The notes beneath the pieces were generated by a model. The model was not told the origin of the DNA and searched no databases. It saw only the letters and a list, made by a program, of their open reading frames with translations. A stretch of 64,000 nucleotides of DNA from Holophagae bacterium (GTDB lineage: Bacteria; Acidobacteriota; Holophagae; Acanthopleuribacterales; Acanthopleuribacteraceae): assembly GCA_030429565.1 (NCBI GenBank), contig JAUIFE010000002.1:372001-436000 (forward strand), given 5' to 3'. The position numbers and the translations under genes are program-made. Within the stretch, counting starts at the first letter, position 1. Each line of letters opens with the position of its first letter. Shown here in pieces: positions 8,695-18,524 of the stretch.

Positions 8695-9432
8695 ATGCGT
8701 GCTTTGATGGTCGTCGTTACCTTGGTGTTAACGGCGCAAACCGCGTTATTCGCCCAAGTAACGTATGAAGAATTACGGGCCCAACTTGAAGAGGGTGCGA
8801 ATGAGGAAATCCTCACGCAAATGATTCGTGCCGAAGGCTTGGCCTTTGACGTCGACAAGAAAGTATTGCGCCAAATGAAGCGCGACAAGTTCCCCGACTG
8901 GCTGATTGACCTTGCCATTGAACTGGATCAAGGTGTGGTGAGTGAACCGATTGTCAGCGCTTACGGCGGTGGCGGCGGTTATTACAGCAATTATTACAAC
9001 GACTACCACCGTCCTTTTTACGGCCACAATTACTGGTGGTGGGACTACTGGGATTATGCCTGGTATGGTCCCGCCAGTGTTTTTGGTTTTTGGGGATTGG
9101 GTTTTCCCTACAACCAGCACTATTACGGTTACCGTTACTTGAACTTGCGTCGACCCAGCGGTACCGTCACGCGCGGCGGTTATAACTCGCCTCATGATGA
9201 CAACTATCGTGGTCCGGCCCGGACACGCGTTGTGCGCGACGGCAAAGCTCAGGTGACACAGCCCGCACCGACCGCTAACAGCGGCACACGTGTGACCCGT
9301 GGTCGCAACAGCGGTGCCGCCGCCACATCGTCTTCGGGCGGCGCACGCGTATCCCGTAGCGGTGGTTACCAAGGCTCCGCGACACCGCCCGCGCGCAGCG
9401 GCGGTAGTGGGCGCAGTGCCCGTCGCAAATAA
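8695..9432 (+). CDS. Secreted protein with aromatic-rich middle and basic Gly/Ser/Arg tail
   Basis: 245 aa. AGGAGTAGG precedes the ATG, and a signal peptide runs to about residue 20 (TALFAQ). Residues 22-80 form a charged helical domain (YEELRAQLEEGANEEIL). Residues about 89-155 are extraordinarily rich in Tyr, Trp, Phe, Gly and His (DYWDYAWYGP). Residues about 158-245 are a disordered, basic tail of Arg, Gly, Ser and Thr ending SARRK. I recognise no family. The composition suggests a surface-, matrix- or self-associating protein, but that is only inference. It is a single gene with its own promoter and terminator. Confidence 0.75.
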   Translation: MRALMVVVTLVLTAQTALFAQVTYEELRAQLEEGANEEILTQMIRAEGLAFDVDKKVLRQMKRDKFPDWLIDLAIELDQGVVSEPIVSAYGGGGGYYSNYYNDYHRPFYGHNYWWWDYWDYAWYGPASVFGFWGLGFPYNQHYYGYRYLNLRRPSGTVTRGGYNSPHDDNYRGPARTRVVRDGKAQVTQPAPTANSGTRVTRGRNSGAAATSSSGGARVSRSGGYQGSATPPARSGGSGRSARRK

Positions 9433-9456
9433 TTCACTCGTTCGATCAACGATTGG

Positions 9457-9496
9457 CAAGAGCGGCCTCTGCTTCCTGCAGGGGCCGCTCTTGTTT
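9457..9496 (+). terminator. Intrinsic terminator
   Basis: CAAGAGCGGCC/GGCCGCTCTTG forms an 11-bp stem, followed by TTTT. It ends the transcript of the aromatic-rich secreted protein. Confidence 0.9.
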
Positions 9497-9540
9497 TGGG
9501 CTTCGGCATGGCGCTAAAAGGGTTCGGCGCCAATATCTCG

Positions 9541-9568
9541 TAGACATTCGCAGGGGGTCTGGTATGAT
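9541..9568 (+). promoter_or_regulatory. Promoter of purA, with long leader
   Basis: TAGACA, a 16-bp spacer, and TATGAT inside the extended -10 TGGTATGAT. It predicts a leader of about 240 nt before purA at 9813. The leader holds small hairpins (CGTCG/CGACG at 9596-9612 followed by CCGGCTTTTT, and CGGGC/GCCCG near 9758), but I recognise no known riboswitch. Confidence 0.6.
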
Positions 9569-9812
9569 CGGGCATCGGGTGTGAAGCGTAACGCGCGTCG
9601 TTCCTATCGACGATTGCCGGCTTTTTCAATCGCAGCTCTCGGCCCGAAAGAAACGTAGGTCGTTCTCCACGAGACACGATCCGTCTCCTCCGCCAAGCAC
9701 GTGCGCCGATCCCCCATGGCGCTGAACAGGGTTCGTACCAATTTTGGTCGGCTGTTCGGGCTTCGCCCGCTTGTCATCGCCGGTTAAATTCATACCGTTA
9801 CACGGGGGATTC

Positions 9813-11108
9813 ATGAAAAACGTAGCCGTTGCAGGCGCCCAATGGGGCGATGAAGGCAAAGGGAAAGTCGTCGACATCCTTGCCGAGAAATTTGATTATG
9901 TCATTCGCTATCAAGGTGGCCATAACGCCGGCCACTCGGTAGTTTTTGGTGGCAAACGCTATGCTTTGCACGTTTTGCCCAGCGGTATTTTTCACGCCGA
10001 TACCGTCAACATCGTCGGTAACGGTGTCGTCGTTGATCCCTTCGCGCTCCTCAAAGAAATTGAGGGTATGGAAAGCAAAGGTATTTCCGTGACGCCGGAG
10101 CGTTTGAAAATCTCCGACCGTGCCCACATCATTTTGCCTTATCACGGCATCATCGATCGTTGGCGTGAAAGCGGTTCCGGCAAGCGTCAAATCGGCACCA
10201 CCGGGCGCGGCATCGGGCCCGCCTACGAATGGAAGGCAAGTCGTCGCGGCGTCCGTTTTTGCGATGCTTACGACATGGGCCACTTCCGCCAACGGGTTGA
10301 GTACGAGTACACTGCTATTCGCGAGATTTACGGCGATATGGACGAGTTGGCCGAGTGGCCGTTGAGCCGGGTTCTGGAAGAATCCTGCGCCGCCGTCGCC
10401 CGTCTGATGCCCCACGTGATCGACAGCGTCTACGAACTTGCCGAAGCACGCGCCCAAGGCAAACGCATGTTGTTTGAAGGGGCCCAGGCCACTTTATTGG
10501 ATGTCGATTTCGGCACCTATCCGTACGTTACCTCTTCGAACTCCTGTTTGTTGGGCATTACCGCCGGGGCCGGTGTCCCCCCCGGCGCGATTCAGCGCTC
10601 GATCGGCATCTGTAAGGCCTACACCACGCGGGTCGGTAAGGGTCCTTTTCCTACCGAGTTGCACGACGATACCGGTACCAAGCTGCGTGATGCCGGCCAT
10701 GAATACGGCACCACTACCGGTCGTCCGCGGCGCTGTGGGTGGTTGGACCTCGTGGCACTCAAATACGTGCAACACCTCAACGACTTCTCAACCCTTGCCA
10801 TCATGAAACTTGATGTAATGGACAGCTTGGCCGAGGTGAAGCTCTGTGTCGGTTACCGGCTGGATGGTGAGGAGATTACGCGCTTCCCTGCCGCCTTGGA
10901 CGCCCTGGATCGGGTCGAACCTATTTACAAAACGTTCCCTGGCTGGCAGACGCCCCTTCACGAGGTGCGCCGTTATGACGCGCTTCCGACCGAAGCCAAA
11001 AACTACTTGGCGGCAGTTGAGCGTTTCATCGGTTGTCCCGTTGGTTTGGTGAGTGTTGGGCCGGATCGCGAGCAGACGATTTTCCGCCACGCCGACCTTT
11101 TCAACTAA
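9813..11108 (+). CDS. purA: Adenylosuccinate synthetase
   Basis: 431 aa. It joins IMP and aspartate using GTP, the first committed step to AMP. The P-loop GAQWGDEGKGK lies at residues 8-18 with catalytic Asp13. GHNAGHS is at 36-42 with catalytic His41. TTGRGIGPAYEWKASRRG and TTTGRPRRCGWLD are further signatures. The ATG at 9813 follows GGGGGAT and matches the family N-terminus. Frame-open codons upstream belong to the leader. The length is typical. It is monocistronic and ends in a terminator shared with the convergent gene. Confidence 0.97.
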   Translation: MKNVAVAGAQWGDEGKGKVVDILAEKFDYVIRYQGGHNAGHSVVFGGKRYALHVLPSGIFHADTVNIVGNGVVVDPFALLKEIEGMESKGISVTPERLKISDRAHIILPYHGIIDRWRESGSGKRQIGTTGRGIGPAYEWKASRRGVRFCDAYDMGHFRQRVEYEYTAIREIYGDMDELAEWPLSRVLEESCAAVARLMPHVIDSVYELAEARAQGKRMLFEGAQATLLDVDFGTYPYVTSSNSCLLGITAGAGVPPGAIQRSIGICKAYTTRVGKGPFPTELHDDTGTKLRDAGHEYGTTTGRPRRCGWLDLVALKYVQHLNDFSTLAIMKLDVMDSLAEVKLCVGYRLDGEEITRFPAALDALDRVEPIYKTFPGWQTPLHEVRRYDALPTEAKNYLAAVERFIGCPVGLVSVGPDREQTIFRHADLFN

Positions 11109-11147
11109 GTTTCAATCGCGACTACGGCGACCAGGCTAGCAAAACAA

Positions 11148-11184
11148 AAGGGCTGCGCAATAAAATTGCTGCAGCCCTTAACTT
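11148..11184. terminator. Bidirectional terminator between purA and the convergent gene
   Basis: AAGGGCTGC/GCAGCCCTT with an inner GCAAT/ATTGC stem. A T run follows on the plus strand (CTTTTT) and another on the minus strand (TTTTGTTTTG). Confidence 0.85.
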
Positions 11185-11259
11185 TTTATAAGACAAGTAT
11201 TTCTGTTTTTGCAATGAAGCCGTTGCCAGGCCTGTTGTCCACCTGTTCCGATGGTTTTC

Positions 11260-12345
11260 TTAGCGGTTGGCCAAGCCTTGGCTGACGATGCTGTATTCCT
11301 CGTCGGCGACGCAGTCCGAGGGGTCGATGCCGATGAAGGTTGGGAACCCTGTTTCGGCATCAAAGTCGACTTCCATGTAATCGGCGCGGCCTAATTCCTG
11401 CTCGATTAGGGCAAACATCTCTTCCACCGAGTAGTAGCGTTTGACCGCCGAAACCGGCACTTGCTCACCGGATTCGACGTAGCTCAAGCTGTCAATGACC
11501 GCGCCGTTCACACCGATTTGCGTGATTTGGGTGACTTCTTGCGGGCAGAAACAGCGAAAGGCTTGTTGGAAGGTATAGCCGTTTTCACGGGAAACCGCCG
11601 CCCATTTTTGGCGTGCTTCGGCCAATTCCGCGCGCAGGTCGGGGTAGCTGTCCATGGCTTTGGCGAGATTGCCGACCAAGAAACTTGTGGCGGCGTCGGC
11701 GGCTTTACTTCCTTTCACCGCCATTGCCATGACGCGGCGGTCGGCGCGCACCTGAATGTAGGCGTCGGCCTCAAAGGTAAAAGCTTCACCTAGGTTAAGC
11801 AGGGCTTTGTGCCCGGGTGCGAGCGCGTAGCGCTGTTGTTCACCGATTTGCGTGCCGTCGGCTTGGTGGTAGGTGACGACCGCGTTGAGGTTGAGGCACA
11901 GGGTGTTAAGCAGAATCAGGCCGTCGAAATTATCGTTCCAGTTGGAAGGGTAAACGCGCCAATGGGTAGCTGTTTCGCTGGTGTCGCCAATTCGCAACGC
12001 GTTCTGAGGTTGGGCGATGGGCTCGTAGATCACGCCGGCGACCACCTCGCTTACTTTGTTCAACACCATGTAATCGATTGTGGTGTCGCCGAAGAGGTCG
12101 TCGCGCCATTTCTTTTCGCGCGCGCCGGCGGGCAGGGTCCACTCGTATTCGCCGAGTGCGGCGCCATTGGCGGCCACTGCGCGCACTAATACAAATTGCT
12201 CGTCGGCGGTGGGGTTCTCCAGCACAAGCGCGGTGCGAAAGCGGGTGTCGTCTTTGGTGATATGGGGAACGTAGGTGCGGGTGTTGTTAAAAAAGCCGGG
12301 CGGTTGAAAAGCAACCGTAAAAAGCAAGCTGGTCAAATACAACAT
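11260..12345 (-). CDS. Secreted protein with C-terminal DUF6174-like domain
   Basis: 361 aa. The ATG at 12345 is preceded by GGAGAT. A short signal peptide (MLYLTSLLFTVAFQ) begins the protein. Residues about 25-225 are a beta-rich region of unknown fold (HITKDDTRFRTALVLENP and similar). Residues about 245-350 match the pattern I know for DUF6174: W followed by YTFQQAFRCFCP, then V-NG, YYSVEEMFALIEQ, and FDAETGFPTFIGID with an acidic ending. DUF6174 proteins are extracytoplasmic, often lipid-anchored, and of unknown function. It is single and convergent with purA. Confidence 0.75.
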   Translation of the reverse strand: MLYLTSLLFTVAFQPPGFFNNTRTYVPHITKDDTRFRTALVLENPTADEQFVLVRAVAANGAALGEYEWTLPAGAREKKWRDDLFGDTTIDYMVLNKVSEVVAGVIYEPIAQPQNALRIGDTSETATHWRVYPSNWNDNFDGLILLNTLCLNLNAVVTYHQADGTQIGEQQRYALAPGHKALLNLGEAFTFEADAYIQVRADRRVMAMAVKGSKAADAATSFLVGNLAKAMDSYPDLRAELAEARQKWAAVSRENGYTFQQAFRCFCPQEVTQITQIGVNGAVIDSLSYVESGEQVPVSAVKRYYSVEEMFALIEQELGRADYMEVDFDAETGFPTFIGIDPSDCVADEEYSIVSQGLANR

Positions 12346-12902
12346 GGGATTATCTCCGGAAAGTAAGGGGTCACTCGCGACGGGCGGCGTGTTTGAGCGG
12401 TCGCTCAGGTTGCCTGCGAGGCCTGTGGTCGCCCTGTGGGTGTCGTCGCTTTAGCTGGTGCGAGACCCATGCCGGCTTTGGGGACGGGTGACCTTGATTA
12501 TCCCAAGGCCGGGCGCTAGGCCCTTGTGGCCGGGCTATGCGGCCTTGGCGCGACCGTCAATCGACGCGGCTGACGACAGCCCCAGCCGGGTTGGGCCGCG
12601 CCCCCGGCGTGATTCGCGTTAGGAAAAGACAACGCCGCTTGGCGGCCGGTTAGGTTTGGCCTTGGTTTCGATGCGCTTCAGGTAAAAGGCTCGGCTATAG
12701 GCATTTTTCCGCTTTAGGACGATTCCCGATCGCTTCGGCGGGTTAGGCTTCATGCCTGGCCTTCGATCTGCTATATTGGTCCTCTGCTTTCTGTAGTCTC
12801 ATGGTTGTCTTCTGCAAGTCCTCTTTCGGACCGCAAAATTTCGTGGGCGCAGATTCGAATTACAAACGAAACGCCTTGTGTTTCTGGTTTTGGGGGGATG
12901 GG
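12346..12902. other. Divergent intergenic region
   Basis: A perfect CCAAGGCC/GGCCTTGG inverted repeat (12503-12510 with 12541-12548) encloses a second stem GGGC/GCCC (12511-12523). GAGCG-GT-CGCTC sits at 12395-12406. The extended -10 at 12769-12777 reads toward the PilT-like gene. No protein-coding pattern is convincing. Confidence 0.45.
12769..12777 (+). promoter_or_regulatory. Extended -10 promoter ahead of the PilT-like gene
   Basis: TGCTATATT fits TG-N-TATATT. The 17-bp upstream position reads TTCATG, a poor -35. It predicts a leader of about 120 nt before the TTG start at 12903. Confidence 0.45.
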
Positions 12903-14297
12903 TTGATTCAGCTCGATGATTTACTTCGCGAGATGGTTTCCCAGAATGCTTCCGACTTACACATCAAACCGATGCGACCGCCGTTGTTTCGGCTCGACGG
13001 GGTTCTCCGTCCTTCGAAGCACAACCCCATGCGGCCCGAGGAAATCAAACAAACACTCGACGGCATTTTGCAAGCCCGACATCGTCGTGAGTTGGAAGAG
13101 CGGCAAGCTGTTGACGTCGGGTACTCTGTTAAAGGGGTTTCTCGTTTCCGCGCCAACATCTTTATTCAGCGCGGGACCTATGGTGCGGTTTTTCGCCGTA
13201 TTCCCATCGAGATCCCCAGTTTGTTGGATTGGGGATTGCCCAAAATTATTCAAGATTTCACCACGTTTCACCAGGGGCTGATCTTGGTGACAGGGCCGAC
13301 AGGCAGTGGTAAGTCGTCGACCTTGGCGGCCATGATTCGGCTGATTAACGAAACCCGCCCGGTCCATATTTTGACGATCGAAGACCCCATCGAGTTTTTG
13401 TTTCGCGATCAAATGGCGGCCATCACGCAGCGCGAGATCGGCATGGATACGCCGACCTTCCAGCAGGCTTTGCGCAACGCGATGCGCCAGGATCCCGACG
13501 TGATCATGGTGGGTGAGATGCGCGACACCGCCACCATGGAAACCGCCATTACCGCCTCTGAGACGGGTCACTTAGTGTTATCCACGTTGCACACCAACAG
13601 TGCCAGCCAATCGATTGACCGCATCATGGACGCCTTTCCATCATCGCAACAAAAGCAGGTCCGCCTGCAGTTGTCGCAGGTCATGCAGGCGATTATGACG
13701 CTCAAACTGTTGCCCAAGAAAAGTGACAATGGTCGGGTGGCGGCTGTTGAAATTTGTCGCAACTCACCGGTCATTTCCAAAATGATCGCCGAGAACCGCA
13801 TCAGCGAAATTGACGAAGAAATGGCCAAGTCGGTCAACTACTACAAAATGCAAACCATGAACCAGTCGATGATTGCACTGGTCATTAATGGTCAAATTAG
13901 CGTGGAGACGGCGATGGCCTCATCGCCGAATCGCGAAGAGCTTGATTTGGCGCTGCGCAAAATTTTCTACAGTGCCGGCGCCGAGGGAGGCAGCATGGGT
14001 GAAAGTTACTCCGATTTCTCAAAAATCGAAGAATTGATGGAATCCGCACGGTTGTATACCGAGCTACAAGACAAATTTAAGTTCGAAGTGGACTCGCGCG
14101 AATCGCGCATTCGCGAGTTGGAATCGGAAGTCGGTAATTCCGAAAACCGCTTGCAGCAGGCCTTCCAGCAACTGGATCGTCTTTTGAAAGAAAAGGAACA
14201 GTTGGCGGCCGAGAAAGACAAAGTGCGCGATTTTTACGAAAAGAAAATGGCGACCATGCGCAAACAGTTCCAAGAGCGGCTAAACCAACGCAAATAA
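12903..14297 (+). CDS. PilT/PilU-type twitching ATPase with C-terminal coiled-coil extension
   Basis: 464 aa from a TTG start that follows GGGGGGATG. Earlier in-frame codons give a Phe/Trp/Cys-rich tail foreign to the family. The PilT core spans about 1-360: N-terminal ASDLHIKPMRPP, Walker A GPTGSGKSS at 131-139, Asp-box ILTIEDPIEF, and Walker B DPDVIMVGEMRD at 198-208. His-box TGHLVLSTLHTNSA is at 221-234. PilT motors power type IV pilus retraction as cytoplasmic hexamers. PilT proteins usually end near residue 350-370. Here about 90 more residues (375-464) are a heptad-like, Glu/Lys/Arg/Gln-rich coiled coil. No other pilus gene is nearby. Confidence 0.88.
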   Translation: MIQLDDLLREMVSQNASDLHIKPMRPPLFRLDGVLRPSKHNPMRPEEIKQTLDGILQARHRRELEERQAVDVGYSVKGVSRFRANIFIQRGTYGAVFRRIPIEIPSLLDWGLPKIIQDFTTFHQGLILVTGPTGSGKSSTLAAMIRLINETRPVHILTIEDPIEFLFRDQMAAITQREIGMDTPTFQQALRNAMRQDPDVIMVGEMRDTATMETAITASETGHLVLSTLHTNSASQSIDRIMDAFPSSQQKQVRLQLSQVMQAIMTLKLLPKKSDNGRVAAVEICRNSPVISKMIAENRISEIDEEMAKSVNYYKMQTMNQSMIALVINGQISVETAMASSPNREELDLALRKIFYSAGAEGGSMGESYSDFSKIEELMESARLYTELQDKFKFEVDSRESRIRELESEVGNSENRLQQAFQQLDRLLKEKEQLAAEKDKVRDFYEKKMATMRKQFQERLNQRK

Positions 14298-14320
14298 GCG
14301 CAGAAACAAGCCCAAAGCAA

Positions 14321-14350
14321 AACGGACCACCTCGGTGTGGTCCGTTTTTA
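14321..14350 (+). terminator. Intrinsic terminator of the PilT-like gene
   Basis: AACGGACCAC/GTGGTCCGTT, 10-bp stem, six-base loop, then a T run. Confidence 0.9.
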
Positions 14351-14390
14351 TTTTGGGTGGTCGTTGGTGAAAAGAGCGACCCAGCCGTGG

Positions 14391-14582
14391 TTAGGGATAA
14401 TAGCCGGCCGGTTCGGTCAGGTACATCAACCAGGCAAAGCCCAAGCCGGCAACGAAAAGCACGCCGAAATAAAGTAGGAAGTGGTGGTGCCAAGGATGGG
14501 TTTTGCGATCAAAATAAAGGATGTGGAAGCACGTACTCAGAATGGTACTGGTGATCAGCATATGTAAAAGATGACTGCTCAA
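14391..14582 (-). CDS. Small two-helix membrane protein
   Basis: 63 aa from a TTG at 14582 with GGGGGGA a few bases upstream. An internal ATG at codon 8 is the alternative. Two hydrophobic segments (about 6-23 and 36-54) flank a short charged, His-rich loop (DRKTHPWHHH). It is unrelated to anything I recognise. It sits alone on the minus strand between two plus-strand units. Hydrophobicity pattern and ribosome site are the only support, so it may be spurious. Confidence 0.45.
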   Translation of the reverse strand: MSSHLLHMLITSTILSTCFHILYFDRKTHPWHHHFLLYFGVLFVAGLGFAWLMYLTEPAGYYP

Positions 14583-14804
14583 AGGATCCCCCCAAAGGTG
14601 AATGAATCTTATACCACAACGGTCCCAGGTTGAGATAGTCCGCGCTCGATTGTCTGTCTTACGGGAAAACTTTAGTGAATTGAGAAAAGCCTCGATAAGA
14701 GCTTAAAGTCAATTTGCCGTGGGAAGAAGGACGGTGGCCGTGACCGTGCCGGCAAGATCTAAGTGCCCTGCTTAACGTGGTTGTTTTCTAGGTTGGGCGG
14801 CATT

Positions 14805-14813
14805 TGCTATACT
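14805..14813 (+). promoter_or_regulatory. Extended -10 promoter of the CheY/CheC/kinase operon
   Basis: TGCTATACT fits an extended -10. No good -35 is visible. It predicts a leader of about 130 nt before 14950. Confidence 0.45.
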
Positions 14814-14844
14814 TACCCAACCCTGCCTTTTCCCTAATTGACTT

Positions 14845-14916
14845 GTGACATGTGGATGCGACCTTTCTCATCCGCCGAGATACCGTCCTGGGTTCACGTG
14901 TCACCCTTCCGTGACA
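14845..14916 (+). promoter_or_regulatory. Leader with alternative hairpins
   Basis: The 10-nt arm GTGACATGTG (14845-14854) can pair with CACGTGTCAC (14895-14904, one wobble), enclosing a GGATG/CATCC stem. TGTCAC (14899-14904) can instead pair with GTGACA (14911-14916). The two stems share the same bases and so exclude each other. The downstream one ends 17 bases before the AAAAGGAG ribosome site. It matches no riboswitch class I know. Confidence 0.35.
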
Positions 14917-14949
14917 TAGCCGACTTCAGCCCAAAAGGAGCCGGGGCCG

Positions 14950-15321
14950 ATGAAACAGATCCTTATTGTCGACGACAGTAAAACCGCACGAATGATGTTG
15001 AAACATTGGCTGACGGCTTTGCGTCCCAAGTACCAATTGCACGAGGCTGCCGGCGGGGATGAGGCCTTGGCCCTGGTGCAAGCTTCGCCGGGTGATTGGT
15101 TGGCCCTAATTGATTACAACATGGAAGGGCTGACCGGTACCGAATTGGTGCAGGCGCTTCTGCCTCACATTCCACCGGCATGCATGGCCTTATGTACCGC
15201 CAATATTCAAGGTGCCATCCAAGAAAAAGCCCAAGACCTGGGTATTCACTTCATGAAGAAACCCATGAATCCCAAGAAATTGATGACCTTGCTAGGTCTG
15301 ATGGAAGGAGCGGGGGCTTGA
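14950..15321 (+). CDS. CheY-like single-domain response regulator
   Basis: 123 aa, essentially one receiver domain. Acidic pair Asp8-Asp9 (IVDDS), phospho-acceptor Asp55 in ALIDYNM, Thr83, and Lys104 before Pro105 are all in place. There is no output domain, so it acts by protein contact, as CheY does. AAAAGGAG precedes the ATG. It is the first gene of an operon with a CheC-type phosphatase (19-bp gap) and a hybrid kinase. The natural reading is that the kinase phosphorylates it and the phosphatase resets it. Confidence 0.9.
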   Translation: MKQILIVDDSKTARMMLKHWLTALRPKYQLHEAAGGDEALALVQASPGDWLALIDYNMEGLTGTELVQALLPHIPPACMALCTANIQGAIQEKAQDLGIHFMKKPMNPKKLMTLLGLMEGAGA

Positions 15322-15340
15322 TCGAGATTTGGGGTGCACC

Positions 15341-15961
15341 ATGAATCTGTCTGAAACACATGCCGACCTGCTGAAAGAAACCTTCAACATTGGGGTTGGT
15401 AGTGCCGCCGAAGCGCTTAGCGAAATTGCCGGTGGTGAGGAAATCATTCTCACGGTCCCGCAATTGCGAATGATGACCTTGGGTGATTTGGGACGCCAAG
15501 TGCGCGATGTGTCCGGTGAAGATATTTGTTCCGTTACCGAAACCTTTCGCGGCCCGTTCAGCGGCAAGGCGATGATGCTCTATTCCCAGCGCGAGAGCCT
15601 TGAGTTGGTGCGCTTGATGCTAGGGGACATGATTCCCGTCGAGCAAATTCGCGAAATGGAGGGTGAAGCCCTGTGTGAAGTCGGTAACATCGTACTTAAC
15701 GCCTGTTTGGCGGCCATGGCCGACATGATTGGTTCCGAAATTGAAACCGACATCCCGCAACTCAAGGTCGGCCATTTCGAAAAAGTATTGCACCAGGAAG
15801 CCGTGGGGTCGGACGAACACAGCATTCTTTACTTGCGCATGGATTTCACCATGGCGCGTTACCAACTGAACGGCCACATTGGATTTGTCTTTGACCTAAA
15901 CTCAATGACGTCGCTGCTTGCTTGTTTGGAAAATTACCTTAACTCCATGCTTGAGATGTAA
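15341..15961 (+). CDS. CheC-family aspartyl-phosphate phosphatase
   Basis: 206 aa. CheC proteins remove the phosphoryl group from CheY-P with two pseudo-symmetric ExxN sites. Both are visible: E13-T-F-N16 in KETFNIGVGSAAEALS, and E113-V-G-N116 in EVGNIVLNACLAAMADM. The ATG at 15341 gives the usual N-terminus (NLSETHADLLKE). A start four codons earlier is possible. The stop codon is 3 bp before the kinase start, so translation is probably coupled. No CheD is present here, although CheC often partners with CheD. Confidence 0.88.
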   Translation: MNLSETHADLLKETFNIGVGSAAEALSEIAGGEEIILTVPQLRMMTLGDLGRQVRDVSGEDICSVTETFRGPFSGKAMMLYSQRESLELVRLMLGDMIPVEQIREMEGEALCEVGNIVLNACLAAMADMIGSEIETDIPQLKVGHFEKVLHQEAVGSDEHSILYLRMDFTMARYQLNGHIGFVFDLNSMTSLLACLENYLNSMLEM

Positions 15962-15964
15962 CGC

Positions 15965-18313
<2,349 letters not shown>

Positions 18314-18335
18314 CCTTCGCGATCACGCAGGGTTA

Positions 18336-18364
18336 ATGACGGCCGACCCAGCTTCGACTATAAT
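18336..18364 (+). promoter_or_regulatory. Sigma-70 promoter of trpD
   Basis: ATGACG, 17-bp spacer, and a perfect TATAAT. The leader of about 155 nt contains a CGCCGC/GCGGCG hairpin (18470-18490). I see no Trp-codon-rich leader peptide, T-box or classical attenuator. Confidence 0.65.
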
Positions 18365-18524
18365 GCCCCCATCGAAACCGTTTCCGCATCGGGCCCTGTT
18401 GATGACGATGCGTTGGCTGTCAATCAATGGTGACCAATTGCGTCCCCTGCCGTTTGCTCTGCTGACCGGCGCCGCCCCTTTGAAGCGGCGTGCTCGGGAA
18501 ATCCGTGGGTGAGAAGGAATTACC

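Noticed and set aside
9575..9812. Possible purine riboswitch before purA
   Set aside because: No conserved purine aptamer core is visible, only small unrelated hairpins in a long leader.
12503..12548. Inverted repeat as a transposon end or attachment site
   Set aside because: There is no transposase, target duplication or second copy, so it is better seen as a plain hairpin in an intergenic region.
18365..18524. Possible trp leader peptide and attenuator
   Set aside because: Only one Trp codon occurs in short frames there, and the hairpin lacks a T run.
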